DNA from: Cytobacillus depressus
GTDB lineage: Bacteria > Bacillota > Bacilli > Bacillales > Cytobacillaceae
DNA: 64,000 bases
Reading direction: 5' to 3'
Assembly (NCBI RefSeq): GCF_008923245.1
Contig: NZ_WBOS01000016.1
Span: forward strand, 44,845-108,844
The notes below the pieces were generated by a model. That model worked only from the letters and a program-made list of their open reading frames with translations, had not been told where the DNA came from and made no database searches. Position 1 is the stretch's first letter. Each line of letters begins with the position of its first letter. Position numbers and translations under genes: made by a program. Shown piece by piece: positions 8,158-17,542 of the stretch.

Positions 8158-9342
8158 TTATTTTTTAGTTAATTCGGGCATATAAAATATCGTCTTACTC
8201 GATTTTAAGACATAGATTCTATATAAAACGAAGGCAAATAGTGACAATATAGCACCAGAAATGTAAGGAAGCCCGGCTTGGATTGAAAATAGCCAGCCTC
8301 CTAAAGGCGGACCAATGATTCTTCCGAGGGAATCAAAGGAAGATAAGAGCCCGGTGGAGCTCCCGTGACCAGCCATTGATCTTTTCGTAATTAAAGCAGA
8401 TACAGTAGGACGAATGACTCCATTTCCGACGCCAAAGATGGTTAAATAAATGGCAGCTGTCGTGAAGTCTTTAACGAGTAAAATACAGCCAAACCCAATC
8501 GCGGACACAATAATCCCGCCCTGGATCACAGCCCCCTCGCCAAACTTTTTCGTTAATCGCCCTATGAGCCCTCCTTGCACAATCGCACTTGCAAGTCCCA
8601 TAATCATGAAAATATAACCCAATTGAACGGTCCCTAGACCAGCTTTTTTCGCAGCGAAATAAGCAAACGTCGCTTCCAAGCCAGAGAGCGATAAGGAAAT
8701 AAACAGCTGCAGTAAAAATAAAATAGATACTGAACCTGTGAACGCGCTAAATAGGGATGCTCTCTTCTTCGTTTGATGTCTGTTTTCCTCTGTTAAAGAT
8801 TCTTTTAATATGAAAAGCACTAGGAAAAAGGTTAACGCAGATATCGTTCCTGCGATATAGAATGGCGTTGTTAAACTGATTTTTGAAAACATGCCGCCGA
8901 TTGCCGGACCAAAAATAAAGCCGAGCCCTGTCGCGGCGCCAACGATTCCCATTCCTTTGCCGCGGTTTTCCTCTGATGTAATATCAGCAACATATGCCAT
9001 AACTGTCGGCATATTTGCTGAGGATAAAATGCCCCCTATAATCCTTGCAGCAAAAAGCATCCATAGCTGAGTGGAAAAAGCAGTAAGAAAGAAAGATAGC
9101 GATAATCCAGCAATCCCGATCGCAATTACGGGCTTTCGTCCAATTCGATCCGAGACTCTCCCCCATACTGGTGCAAAAAGAAGCTGCATTAGGGAATAAA
9201 CAGCCATTAACCAGCCAAGCTCAGCTGGGCTAGCACCAATATTTTCAGCATAAAAAGGAATAACAGGAATGATGATTCCGAAGCCCACCATTACTAGAAA
9301 CATAACTAAAAATAGTATAGGCAATGCTTTTTTTGTCTCCAA
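8158..9342 (-). CDS. MFS drug/H+ antiporter, TetA-like (12 TM)
   Basis: A 394-residue integral membrane transporter of the major facilitator superfamily. About twelve hydrophobic segments are visible. The loop 2-3 signature WGRVSDRIGRKP and the motif-C-like segment GLGFIFGPAIGG between TM5 and TM6 are hallmarks of drug:H+ antiporters. N-terminal FGIIIPVIPFYAENIG resembles TetA and YttB-type multidrug exporters. Start is TTG at 9342 with AGAGGA upstream at a rather long spacing. It is monocistronic, bounded by the 7952-7986 hairpin. Substrate cannot be read from the sequence. Confidence 0.88.
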   Translation of the reverse strand: METKKALPILFLVMFLVMVGFGIIIPVIPFYAENIGASPAELGWLMAVYSLMQLLFAPVWGRVSDRIGRKPVIAIGIAGLSLSFFLTAFSTQLWMLFAARIIGGILSSANMPTVMAYVADITSEENRGKGMGIVGAATGLGFIFGPAIGGMFSKISLTTPFYIAGTISALTFFLVLFILKESLTEENRHQTKKRASLFSAFTGSVSILFLLQLFISLSLSGLEATFAYFAAKKAGLGTVQLGYIFMIMGLASAIVQGGLIGRLTKKFGEGAVIQGGIIVSAIGFGCILLVKDFTTAAIYLTIFGVGNGVIRPTVSALITKRSMAGHGSSTGLLSSFDSLGRIIGPPLGGWLFSIQAGLPYISGAILSLFAFVLYRIYVLKSSKTIFYMPELTKK

Positions 9343-9578
9343 TTAATATCTGTCCTCTCAGAATAACTTTAATCAAATTTACCCCGGCGTATGATGCGCT
9401 TGGATCTTTTATAGGGCTCACATGATAAATATTCAGTGGCATCCGCCAGCGGCTTTATTTTAGTATTTTGTGGTATTATTTTCTATCCTTATATATTGTA
9501 TACTAGTTTCGGATTTTCACAAAGGGGTTGTGCGAATGAAAGGATTTTGATTTTTTGCCTTGGGAATGGCTAGTTATA

Positions 9579-9885
9579 GAGATGACGGACACTCGGGGCT
9601 CATTCTGAGGATGAACTGTCCGTTATAATGCGGATAACGGACACCTTGGGCACGATCGGAAGTTGAAATGTCCGTTATAAAGTGGATAAAGGACATCTCG
9701 GGTGCGATCTAACGATAGAATGTCCGTTATAGAGCGAATTTCGGACATCTCGGGCGCCGTCTGACGATAAAATGTCCGTTATAAGGCGAATTTCGGACAT
9801 CTCGGGCGCCGTCTGACGATAAAATGTCCGTTATAAGGCGAATTTCGGACATCTCGGGCTCGGTCTGACAATAAGATGTCCGTAG
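9579..9885. repeat. Tandem array of 52-bp hairpin repeats (array 2)
   Basis: The motif TGTCCGTTAT recurs with the same phase at about 9616, 9668, 9720, 9772, 9824 and 9876, an exact 52-bp period. It alternates with inverse motifs (ATAACGGACA, TTTCGGACAT). The linker is TCTCGGGCGCCGTCTGACGATAA-like and differs from arrays 1 and 3. The middle units are nearly identical, so duplication was recent. It occupies most of the 9343-9888 gap; 9343-9578 holds the MFS promoter region and nothing else I recognise. The final unit touches the stop codon of the gene at 9889. Confidence 0.9.
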
Positions 9886-9888
9886 CGA

Positions 9889-10185
9889 CTATTCAATCCC
9901 ATCTCGATAGTTTTTATCCCAATTCTTATCGCCTTTATGCTCGATATCTTGGGTTGTCTTTTCTAATTCATCGAGAATGATCATCTTTACTTGATTAATG
10001 GTTTCGAAAAATGTTCTTTCTTCATCAGGGTTTGGTTTGATTCTTGCTGTTGCTTTAATCGCGATAAGCCGTCTATGCTCTCCAACTAGTTTATCAAATG
10101 CATCAAATATATGACGGGCTAGAACAGCAATATCTTTATAGCCCTCTGGGAGCTGATCTTTTATTTTTTCAATTCGATTGTGCAT
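9889..10185 (-). CDS. Hypothetical cytosolic protein, 98 aa
   Basis: Start chosen at the ATG at 10185 (MHNRIEKIKDQLPEGYKDI), with GGCGGTGAAA upstream; longer in-frame starts lack a good ribosome binding site. The product is predicted helical and charged, with no membrane segment or signal peptide. The segment ARHIFDAFDKLVGEHRRLIAIKA could be an amphipathic helix pair. I do not recognise the family. It stands between two unrelated transporter genes, and its stop codon lies at the edge of the 52-bp repeat array. Confidence 0.6.
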   Translation of the reverse strand: MHNRIEKIKDQLPEGYKDIAVLARHIFDAFDKLVGEHRRLIAIKATARIKPNPDEERTFFETINQVKMIILDELEKTTQDIEHKGDKNWDKNYRDGIE

Positions 10186-10278
10186 TGTTTCACCGCCACT
10201 CATCATAATTGGAACTTTCTTATATAGGTTATTGTTCCTTTTCAGCGGTATTAAATACTTAAGCAAAATAGAAGAAAA

Positions 10279-10309
10279 GCCCATGAAACGGTCAATCCGC
10301 CTGATGGGC
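10279..10309 (-). terminator. Terminator of the niacin transporter gene
   Basis: Minus strand: GCCCATCAGGCGG pairs imperfectly with CCGTTTCATGGGC, followed by TTTTCTTCTATTTT. It lies 44 bp after the stop at 10353. Confidence 0.65.
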
Positions 10310-10352
10310 CTCCTAATAAGTTCTAGCGCTTATAAAGTTAAAAACTTCCTTA

Positions 10353-11552
10353 TTATGTTAATTCAATTTGCCGCGTTTCCCGTCCAAAGAAGGCAAGAAT
10401 TACAACACCAATGACGATGCTTGCACAGAATAGGCCGAAAATCAATCCGATTGAATAACCAGCGGCAACTAGCGAGCCGACAAGAAGCGGGCCAAGTATT
10501 CCGCCCACCCGTCCGATAGACGCAGCCATTCCTGCTCCCGTTCCACGGATGACGGCTGGATATTGTTCTGGCGTGTAGGCATACAACGCACCCCAAGCTC
10601 CGAGGTTAAAGAACGATAATAAGATTCCAGCGGTGATCAGCATGGCCGTCGTTTCCGCATTGCCGAAAACAAGGGCAGAGCCTGCTGTACCAAGTAAATA
10701 AGTAACAAGCACAAATTTCCGTCCCATCCGCTCAATGAGCCAAGCGGCGGTAAAATACCCTGGTAACTGGGCAAGTGTCATGATTAACACATATTCAAAG
10801 CTTTGAATCATGCTAAAGCCTTTCATAACCATCACACTCGGCAACCAAAGGAACATGCCATAGTAGGAAAAGACGACTGTAAACCAGACCATCCACAGTA
10901 CAAATGTGGAACGAGCATATTTTTTCGACCAAACATCTCTCACGTTTTGCCCAATCGTACGTTTTTCTACCTTTTTCGGTGAAAATGCTGGAGAGTCCGG
11001 CAAATTCAAACGCAAGTAAAGTGCATAAAAAGCAGGAAGTGCACCGAGAATAAGGGCGATTTTCCAGCCAAATGACGGAATAACGAAATAAGAAATAAGT
11101 GCAGCAAGCAGCCAGCCGAACGCCCAAAAGCTTTCAAGTAAAACAACAACCCGACCACGTTCCTTAGCAGGTACACTTTCCGAAACGAGTGTCGAGGCAA
11201 CAGGCAGTTCTCCGCCTAGACCCATACCAACGAAAAAGCGTAAAACTAGAAAAGCGGCAAGAGTTGTAGTAAATGCCGAAAGCCCGCTGGCAAGTGAAAA
11301 CATGAGCAAAGTTATGATAAAAATATTCTTTCTCCCGATACGATCTGCCCACATCCCAAAAAGGAGTGCACCAACAGCCATCCCAATCGAGTTGACACTT
11401 CCAATCCATCCCATTTGTTCAGGGGTTAAACCCCATTCCGCTTTAAGAGCTACAATAATAAATGAAAGCATGCCGACATCCATCGCATCGAACATCCAGC
11501 CAAGTCCTGAAATGCCTAGCAGCTTTCTTTGAGAAATTGTTTTCTCAGCCAT
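10353..11552 (-). CDS. naiP: Niacin/nicotinamide transporter NaiP-like (MFS)
   Basis: A 399-residue twelve-TM transporter of the MFS. It matches, from memory, the B. subtilis YceI/NaiP protein almost end to end: the N-terminus ISQRKLLGISGLGWMFDAMD, GMGLGGELPVASTLVSE, SYYGMFLWLPSVM and GAWGALYAYTPEQYP are characteristic. NaiP takes up nicotinate for NAD synthesis. Start is ATG at 11552 with AGGGGGAATAA upstream. A short TGTC-TT-GACA palindrome at 11572-11581 could be a NiaR-type operator. It is transcribed alone and divergently from guaC. Pathway assignment is good; substrate is inferred from homology. Confidence 0.85.
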   Translation of the reverse strand: MAEKTISQRKLLGISGLGWMFDAMDVGMLSFIIVALKAEWGLTPEQMGWIGSVNSIGMAVGALLFGMWADRIGRKNIFIITLLMFSLASGLSAFTTTLAAFLVLRFFVGMGLGGELPVASTLVSESVPAKERGRVVVLLESFWAFGWLLAALISYFVIPSFGWKIALILGALPAFYALYLRLNLPDSPAFSPKKVEKRTIGQNVRDVWSKKYARSTFVLWMVWFTVVFSYYGMFLWLPSVMVMKGFSMIQSFEYVLIMTLAQLPGYFTAAWLIERMGRKFVLVTYLLGTAGSALVFGNAETTAMLITAGILLSFFNLGAWGALYAYTPEQYPAVIRGTGAGMAASIGRVGGILGPLLVGSLVAAGYSIGLIFGLFCASIVIGVVILAFFGRETRQIELT

Positions 11553-11571
11553 GTTTGTTTATTCCCCCTAA

Positions 11572-11581
11572 TGTCTTGACA
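11572..11581. promoter_or_regulatory. Possible NiaR-type operator
   Basis: A perfect palindrome TGTCTTGACA lies 20 bp upstream of the naiP start. NAD-pathway genes in Bacillus are repressed by NiaR; the match to its operator is from memory and short, so this is tentative. Confidence 0.3.
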
Positions 11582-11792
11582 GTTGTCATTACGATTTAAC
11601 TATAGAAGGGATTATTAGAAAAGACAAGAATTATTTTCTAAAAAGCTAATTTAGTGATGTTGTTCAATTTTTAGCCATATGCGTAGTTAGTACGACAACA
11701 ATATGTTTTACCAAACCCATATGTATAAGATGACCAAAATCAATGAAATCAACTCATTATCACAACATAGAAAATGATACGCATAAAAAACT

Positions 11793-11821
11793 TTGACACA
11801 CAGAAAATATTGTTGTACATT
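11793..11821 (+). promoter_or_regulatory. Sigma-A promoter of guaC
   Basis: TTGACA (11793-11798), a 17-bp spacer and TACATT (11816-11821) fit a sigma-A promoter 62 bp upstream of the guaC start. In the leader at about 11847-11867 a CGAA / TTCG inverted pair within AT-rich flanks resembles a PurR box, which would fit purine control of GMP reductase. The rest of the 11553-11882 gap shows nothing else. Confidence 0.55.
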
Positions 11822-11882
11822 ACCTATGGACGAATATTTTTTAAATAAACGAATTTAATCGTTCGTATTTAGGGGTGGAAAT

Positions 11883-12866
11883 ATGGAAAATGTATTTGAT
11901 TATGAAGATATTCAATTAATTCCGGCAAAATGTATTGTAAATAGCCGCTCAGAATGTGATACTTCTGTCACTCTAGGCAAGCATACATTTAGACTGCCTG
12001 TTGTCCCTGCTAATATGCAGACGATTATTGACGAAAAGATCGCCATTTACTTAGCAGAAAATGGTTACTTCTATATAATGCATCGCTTTGAACCAGAAAA
12101 GCGGATTTCTTTCATTAAAGATATGAACGCAAGAGGACTATACTCATCAATTAGCGTTGGCGTGAAGGAAGAAGAATACGGTTTCGTTCAGCAATTAGCT
12201 GAGGAACAGCTTACTCCAGACTATATTACAATCGATATCGCACATGGTCATTCCAATGCAGTGATTGCGATGATTCAACATATTAAAAAACATCTTCCTG
12301 AAAGCTTCGTGATTGCCGGCAATGTCGGAACACCAGAAGCTGTAAGAGAATTAGAAAATGCTGGTGCGGACGCAACAAAAGTTGGCATTGGGCCAGGTAA
12401 AGTTTGTATTACAAAGATCAAAACAGGTTTTGGCACTGGCGGTTGGCAATTAGCTGCATTGCGCTGGTGTGCAAAAGCAGCAACGAAGCCAATTATCGCA
12501 GACGGCGGCATCCGCACACATGGGGATATTGCTAAATCCGTAAGATTCGGTGCTTCCATGGTTATGATCGGTTCTCTATTTGCTGGACATGAAGATTCTC
12601 CTGGCGAAACTGTTGAAAAAGACGGAAAGCTTTACAAAGAATACTTCGGTTCTGCATCTGAATTCCAAAAAGGCGAAAAGAAAAACGTTGAAGGTAAAAA
12701 AATGTATGTAGCGTTCAAAGGGCCTATACAAGAAACATTAACGGAAATGGAACAAGACTTACAATCATCCATTTCTTATGCTGGAGGAACGAAATTAAGC
12801 GCTATTCGTAATGTTGATTACGTTGTCGTGAAAAACTCCATTTTCAATGGGGATAAAGTGTATTAA
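11883..12866 (+). CDS. guaC: GMP reductase
   Basis: A 327-residue cytosolic TIM-barrel enzyme that converts GMP to IMP with NADPH, in purine salvage. It belongs to the IMPDH/GMPR family; the catalytic cysteine lies in the loop GPGKVCITKIKTG (Cys near residue 175), followed by IADGGIRTHGDIAKS and the phosphate-binding region GSLFAGHEDSPG. There is no CBS pair, as expected for the GuaC type. Length matches the Firmicute GuaC. ATG at 11883 follows AGGGGTGG. It is monocistronic, ending in the bidirectional terminator near 12911-12952. Confidence 0.96.
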   Translation: MENVFDYEDIQLIPAKCIVNSRSECDTSVTLGKHTFRLPVVPANMQTIIDEKIAIYLAENGYFYIMHRFEPEKRISFIKDMNARGLYSSISVGVKEEEYGFVQQLAEEQLTPDYITIDIAHGHSNAVIAMIQHIKKHLPESFVIAGNVGTPEAVRELENAGADATKVGIGPGKVCITKIKTGFGTGGWQLAALRWCAKAATKPIIADGGIRTHGDIAKSVRFGASMVMIGSLFAGHEDSPGETVEKDGKLYKEYFGSASEFQKGEKKNVEGKKMYVAFKGPIQETLTEMEQDLQSSISYAGGTKLSAIRNVDYVVVKNSIFNGDKVY

Positions 12867-12910
12867 TAAACCTGTTGCCAACGGGACAGTGAACTTGTCC
12901 CCATGTCCCA

Positions 12911-12952
12911 AAAAGGGCGCCTTCCTATTGTTGCTAGGATTGCGCCCCTTTT
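12911..12952. terminator. Bidirectional terminator between guaC and the DUF4003 gene
   Basis: Stem AAAAGGGCGC (12911-12920) pairs with GCGCCCCTTTT (12942-12952) with A- and T-tracts on both sides, serving the convergent genes. Confidence 0.8.
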
Positions 12953-12954
12953 TA

Positions 12955-13860
12955 TTAGCTTCCGTGTGCTGAAGTAGCTGCTACACTTACTGCAGCAATT
13001 GAAGCTTGCTGTGCCTGGATCATTGCCTGTAAAGCAGCCGTTAAGCCAGTCGGAGCATCAGCAAACTCCTGTGAAACAATTACTGTTGCCACCACGATGG
13101 CCATTTCCTTATGCCATTTAAATAGTTTCATATCTATTAGATCAAGAGCATATTTGACTGCCTCATTAATTTTCCCCGAGAGTGCAATGACAGCTAATGA
13201 TGAATAGTGCATCTCTTTCACTTTTATTCCATTTCGTCTAAATTCATCTTTCGCATGAATAACATCGCCTACGAGCTCATTGCTATATGCTCCATTCAAC
13301 ACTAGCATATTCGCTAAAAACTGCAAATCATTCCCTTTATGAAATCCATTTCTATTTAGTTCTTCGTAGTATTTCTCGGAAATCTCAACTAGTTCTGCAA
13401 CTTGTCCCTCTTTTTTCGCAATAATGACAGCTGCTGGATAATCATCATAGGAGGTTAGAAAACGATGATATTTTTTCATTTCCTCATATACGGCTTTTAT
13501 TCGATCGGGATTCAAATGATCATCCATGAGAAAAGCGGCCAAATAAGTATACATTGAACTTCGAAATCCAGCCTTACGCAAATCCTCATAATGGCGATGC
13601 AAACGAGTAATCTCCTCATCAGGAAGATGATCATTCGTAAGGATAAGCCCCGCAATAGGATAATAAATACTTCTCAAGGGCGAGAATAGGGATGCACTTT
13701 TTTTCACAGTGTCCGCAACTTTAAGAAATGCACTGCCGTCGATTGACTTTCCCTTTGCCGCAAATTGGGCAGCCATAGTAAGAAGAATTCTTCGATCCAA
13801 CCAGCTTCCAACAGCCCTTTTTAACACTTCTGCGTTCTTTTCAAGTAAAGCCTTTTCCAT
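12955..13860 (-). CDS. DUF4003-type conserved protein
   Basis: A 301-residue soluble protein, all-helical by composition, with no signal peptide. I recognise it as a DUF4003-like Bacillus protein from the pattern SLFSPLRSIYYPIAGLI, RLHRHYEDLRKAGFRSSMYTYLAA and the Ala-rich C-terminal tail (AAVSVAATSAHGS). The role of the family is not known to me. ATG at 13860 follows GGAGGGG. It is convergent with guaC and divergent from the LTA synthase gene; nothing in the context suggests a pathway. Confidence 0.6.
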   Translation of the reverse strand: MEKALLEKNAEVLKRAVGSWLDRRILLTMAAQFAAKGKSIDGSAFLKVADTVKKSASLFSPLRSIYYPIAGLILTNDHLPDEEITRLHRHYEDLRKAGFRSSMYTYLAAFLMDDHLNPDRIKAVYEEMKKYHRFLTSYDDYPAAVIIAKKEGQVAELVEISEKYYEELNRNGFHKGNDLQFLANMLVLNGAYSNELVGDVIHAKDEFRRNGIKVKEMHYSSLAVIALSGKINEAVKYALDLIDMKLFKWHKEMAIVVATVIVSQEFADAPTGLTAALQAMIQAQQASIAAVSVAATSAHGS

Positions 13861-14034
13861 CTCTAACCCCTCCGTTCATTATGTCCGATACTTTTATTAC
13901 GAATGAACTGACAGAAAAGTTCCAAATTTTTCACCACATAATTTCACTCATCCTCATATATATTGTTTGCAAGACTCGAAGTGCATTTGGTAAAGTTTAG
14001 GGAGATTAACTTACTTCAAGAGGTGCCTTTGCCA

Positions 14035-15876
14035 ATGAAAAAGTACTTTGAAAAAAGCAAACATGTCATACTCCATCCATTTACATTGATCATGCTTGTT
14101 TTATTTTTAAAAATTTCAGCTTTTCAGGTAGTCATTTTTAATAATAAATCATTTTTTCATATTCTGTTCATTGAGTTTCCTATGTGGGCGCTTTGCTTAA
14201 CCATCCTTCTGCTTTTGGCGAAAAAACGCAAGTGGTTAACGATCTGGCTTTATCATCTAGGATTGTCCGGACTTTTTATCGTTGTTGTTTTTTACACGAG
14301 ATATTTTTCGACCGTTCCTTCCTATTATGATGTGAAACAAATCTATCAATCTAATTCCGTAAAAGGGACTGTTGCCCTGCTCGGGACTCCTTATGATTTC
14401 TTATTTTTCATAGATGTTGCTATTATTCTTCCACTTATCTGGTATTACATGAAATCAGAGGAACACGACAATTTCGTAATGGCAAAAAAGTGGGCCATCG
14501 GCTTTAGCTGTGCAGGCTTCGTTTCAACTGTTCTTGCGTTCTTTTATCCTTTAGTAGACGTATCTTATTTCGCCAAAAAACATGGGTATATCCAATCCCA
14601 GTTTGTGCAGCTGTATGAACGCGGATTTGACACAGCCTTCGCGCACAATGAAAAATTATCAGATCAGGATTTAGCTGAATTAAAAGGAAATATGTTCGTT
14701 CCTTTTACAGAGCACCGGACGTTCGGGCTTGCGAAAAATCGCCATGTATTTGTTATCCAAGTGGAATCGTTACAGGAGTTTACGATTAATCGCGAAGTGA
14801 ATGGGCAGGAAATTACCCCAAATCTGAATGCCCTTTTAAAAGATAGTGCTTATTTCAATAATGTATACCAGCAAATTGGTGCCGGCAACACTTCTGATGC
14901 GGAATGGATTATGCATACTTCTCTTTACCCCGAGGGGATGGATCCAACCGTCAATGTTATTGATGGGAGTGCGATTCCCTCTCTCGTCCGAACTTTGCAA
15001 AAGCACGGCTACGGGACCGCAACCTACCATGCAGATGATATTACTTATTGGAGTCGCGATAAATTATACCCGGCTCTTGGGTTCGATCATGTATATACGA
15101 ATAATGAAATTCCGAGTGATAAGGTCGTTGGTTTCGGCCCGGCTGATGAAATGTTATTCGGCTTCGTGGAATCTCAATTACCAAGCCAGTTGAAAAAACA
15201 TGAGAAAATGTATTCCAATATCATTACGCTAACGAGCCATACCCCCTTCGAGATGCCGACTGCGATGCAATATCTTCATTTACCGGATGAATATGAAGAA
15301 ACATATGTCGGAAATTACTTACAGGCTGTCCGTTATACTGATGAACAAATTGGATTATTTATTGGAAAATTAAAAGAGATGGGCATTTATGAGAATTCTC
15401 TCTTGTTAATATACGGGGATCATTCGGGATTGCACGGAGCACCAATAACAGATAAGGACCAAGAATTATTAAAAGAAGTGCTGGGTCATCCTTATAATCT
15501 ACATGATCGCTTTACCGTTCCGGTCCTTTTCGTGGCGCCAGATATTTTCATGGGGGAAACGTATTCAAGGCTCGGAGGACAAATCGACTTCATGCCAACA
15601 CTGCTGAACCTTCTAGGCATTGAGCATGATGCCCAAATGATTGGCCATAATCTATTTCAATACGAGAAAAACTTGCTCGGCATGCGATACTATCTGCCTG
15701 GCGGTTCTTTTATCAGCAATAAAACGCTTTACACCGCGCCAAGCGCAAAGCATCCTGCTGCATTATATAATCGGAAAACTATGAAAAAATCAAAGGACAC
15801 AAAGGAATTGCAAAAAAAGATTAATAACACCCTCCTTATTCTTCAATATTCGGATTTTGTACGGAAAACACCTTAG
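14035..15876 (+). CDS. LTA synthase family sulfatase-fold membrane enzyme
   Basis: A 613-residue protein with five N-terminal membrane segments and an extracellular alkaline-phosphatase/sulfatase-fold domain. Hallmarks of polyglycerol-phosphate (lipoteichoic acid) synthases are present: QVESLQEF (metal-binding Glu), the catalytic threonine in GNTSDAEW (near residue 283), YHADDITYWSRD, and the metal site GDHSGLHG. Such enzymes transfer glycerol-phosphate from phosphatidylglycerol to a growing chain or a glycolipid. The start is the ATG at 14035 with GAGGTG upstream; the longer in-frame ATG at 13963 has no ribosome binding site. Bacillus carries several paralogues (LtaS, YfnI, YqgS, YvgJ) and I cannot say which this is. 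Confidence 0.9.
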   Translation: MKKYFEKSKHVILHPFTLIMLVLFLKISAFQVVIFNNKSFFHILFIEFPMWALCLTILLLLAKKRKWLTIWLYHLGLSGLFIVVVFYTRYFSTVPSYYDVKQIYQSNSVKGTVALLGTPYDFLFFIDVAIILPLIWYYMKSEEHDNFVMAKKWAIGFSCAGFVSTVLAFFYPLVDVSYFAKKHGYIQSQFVQLYERGFDTAFAHNEKLSDQDLAELKGNMFVPFTEHRTFGLAKNRHVFVIQVESLQEFTINREVNGQEITPNLNALLKDSAYFNNVYQQIGAGNTSDAEWIMHTSLYPEGMDPTVNVIDGSAIPSLVRTLQKHGYGTATYHADDITYWSRDKLYPALGFDHVYTNNEIPSDKVVGFGPADEMLFGFVESQLPSQLKKHEKMYSNIITLTSHTPFEMPTAMQYLHLPDEYEETYVGNYLQAVRYTDEQIGLFIGKLKEMGIYENSLLLIYGDHSGLHGAPITDKDQELLKEVLGHPYNLHDRFTVPVLFVAPDIFMGETYSRLGGQIDFMPTLLNLLGIEHDAQMIGHNLFQYEKNLLGMRYYLPGGSFISNKTLYTAPSAKHPAALYNRKTMKKSKDTKELQKKINNTLLILQYSDFVRKTP

Positions 15877-16030
15877 GGACTGGTCTTTTAGGAGGTAGTC
15901 TTGGGGAAAGTGCTCTATGATGCGGGCATGGCAACCGTTTGGGATGGTGGCCTCGGAAAACGCGTTCCATGAAGTGGTCATGGCGACCGTTTTAGACGGC
16001 AACCTTGGAAAACGCGATCTATGAATCGTT
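15875..16030. repeat. Three imperfect tandem copies of another 52-bp repeat
   Basis: Units at 15875, 15927 and 15979 share CATGGC(A/G)ACCGTTT, CTTGGAAAACGCG and CTATGA blocks with exactly 52-bp spacing. The sequence is unrelated to the GGACA hairpin arrays elsewhere, yet the period is the same. The first unit overlaps the stop codon of the LTA synthase gene. Confidence 0.75.
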
Positions 16031-16044
16031 TTCTTCCATAGAAA

Positions 16045-16082
16045 TTATCCGGTAAGTCAGTAATAACTGATTTACCGGATAA
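16045..16082. other. Long perfect-arm hairpin
   Basis: TTATCCGGTAA...TTACCGGATAA arms with an inner TCAGT / ACTGA pair form a strong stem-loop. There is no T-run on either strand. It lies between convergent genes and may still act as a terminator. Confidence 0.5.
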
Positions 16083-16124
16083 CGCGCCTTAATTAATTTG
16101 GGATGAGGCAGCCCTCCGTCCCCT

Positions 16125-16802
16125 TCAATCATTAATATATAGAAAATCAGCACTTGGACCATTTAATTGAAGCGATTTAGGAATTTTTAAATATACTACT
16201 AATCGCGCATCACCACTTACATCATTGATTGCCGTTTGGCCAGTAAATTGATTGATCGTAAATTCTTTTCTTACAACAGAGATGTCTATGATTTGATGCT
16301 CGGGGTGCATCACATCTAATGTATCTTCTGTTAATCGGAACTGGACAGGGATGATTTTATCCGTAAAATCGTACCCGCCGACAATTAATCCGTCTGTATA
16401 AACTCGGGCTTCAATTTTTCCATCATCATCGGCTTTTCTCTCCACAAAAATCCGGTCATCATTTCCTGTGATCCCAATATTAAGGGTGTTATTTACATAA
16501 TCAAATGTCTTTTCGCTAATTAAGTGCCTGCTCTCTAACTGGTCTAGTTTCCCTTCATTCAGAGCATTGTAAATTATATCGTGCGCTTCATTCAAATCTT
16601 CTACCTTTTCCCGACTAGTAATGTCATCTTTCTTTACAACCGAAACAAAGAGCATAGATAGGAGCAAAAAGCCTACATAAATGATCAGCAGCCAATGGGT
16701 AACTTTTACTGTTATCATCTTGCCTTTGGCAATCATACTTACGACAATCATAGCAAGAATAATGGTTCCCGCTATCGGCAGCAAGGTTATCATTACATTC
16801 AT
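16125..16802 (-). CDS. Membrane-anchored protein of the YtrA-type ABC operon
   Basis: A 225-residue protein with two N-terminal hydrophobic segments (about residues 5-25 and 35-55) and a long, probably extracytoplasmic, beta-rich C-terminal region. I do not recognise a family. The ATG at 16802 overlaps the upstream permease stop as ATGA, so translation is coupled. It is the last gene of a four-gene operon (GntR regulator, ATPase, permease, this). A role as accessory or sensor component of the ABC transporter is inferred from position only. Confidence 0.75.
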   Translation of the reverse strand: MNVMITLLPIAGTIILAMIVVSMIAKGKMITVKVTHWLLIIYVGFLLLSMLFVSVVKKDDITSREKVEDLNEAHDIIYNALNEGKLDQLESRHLISEKTFDYVNNTLNIGITGNDDRIFVERKADDDGKIEARVYTDGLIVGGYDFTDKIIPVQFRLTEDTLDVMHPEHQIIDISVVRKEFTINQFTGQTAINDVSGDARLVVYLKIPKSLQLNGPSADFLYIND

Positions 16803-17542
16803 CGTCTAACCTCCATCCGATTTAGGATGCCTATGGAAGCGATGAAAAATAGGGCTGTCGTTATGGCCATTTTGAAAATAAACAATCCAATTGACGATTC
16901 CATAATGTAAAATTGATAAACATAAACTAAGTATGGCTCAGTGCCCACTAAAAAGTTTAGAAATAGCATACCGATTAGTAAAGCAGGGATGATCACCACA
17001 AAAAGTTTACTTATCTGCACAAGTGACCCAATAAAATAGCCAATTGCGCTAATGCAGAACAAATAAAGGACCGCTGCCCCGGTGCCGAGAAGAAACTCTA
17101 ATGTAGTCATCGGCAAAATGTAATTCGGGACGTCGAAAAACATATATCTTATCGCTAAAGGTAAACTTCTAGCTAACATCGCTGTTACTCCACCAATGAT
17201 GCTTGCTGAAAATAAAAAGAGGATATTTGCGAGATTGCTGCTTAAACGATTTGTTACAAATGTAAAATCTTGATTTCGATAGGGCCTCGTGGTAATTGTA
17301 ATACCAGTTACTAAAGCCCAGATCATTGAGAAAGCAATAACAACATCGGCCGAGAAATAGCCGACACGAATATCTATTTGCCCAGAGTAGGATTGAAATG
17401 AATTTGCCCCGCCCATCGAAAACAGAATAGCTAATAGCTGAATCCCAACAAGGGCACTAAATGCATCAATATTTGCTTTAAGCTTGAAGAAATATTGCTT
17501 TTTTACCACTTCAGATAAATTAGCGGCTGTTAAAGACATCAT
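16799..17542 (-). CDS. ABC transporter permease (YtrC/D-like)
   Basis: A 247-residue protein with about six membrane segments, the size and layout of ABC-2 type permeases found beside YtrB-like ATPases. It starts at 17542 (GGGGGAATAG then ATG) inside the 3' end of the ATPase gene, overlapping by 23 bp, and ends overlapping the next gene by 4 bp, so the four genes are one transcription unit. Export direction and substrate are unknown. In B. subtilis the comparable ytr operon responds to cell-wall-active antibiotics. Confidence 0.82.
   Translation of the reverse strand: MMSLTAANLSEVVKKQYFFKLKANIDAFSALVGIQLLAILFSMGGANSFQSYSGQIDIRVGYFSADVVIAFSMIWALVTGITITTRPYRNQDFTFVTNRLSSNLANILFLFSASIIGGVTAMLARSLPLAIRYMFFDVPNYILPMTTLEFLLGTGAAVLYLFCISAIGYFIGSLVQISKLFVVIIPALLIGMLFLNFLVGTEPYLVYVYQFYIMESSIGLFIFKMAITTALFFIASIGILNRMEVRR

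Noticed and set aside
11640..11880. Purine riboswitch upstream of guaC
   Set aside because: The three-way-junction loops of the xpt-type riboswitch are not seen; only a possible PurR-like palindrome is.
12275..12559. Antisense frame within guaC
   Set aside because: Lies wholly inside a well-supported gene and has no ribosome binding site.
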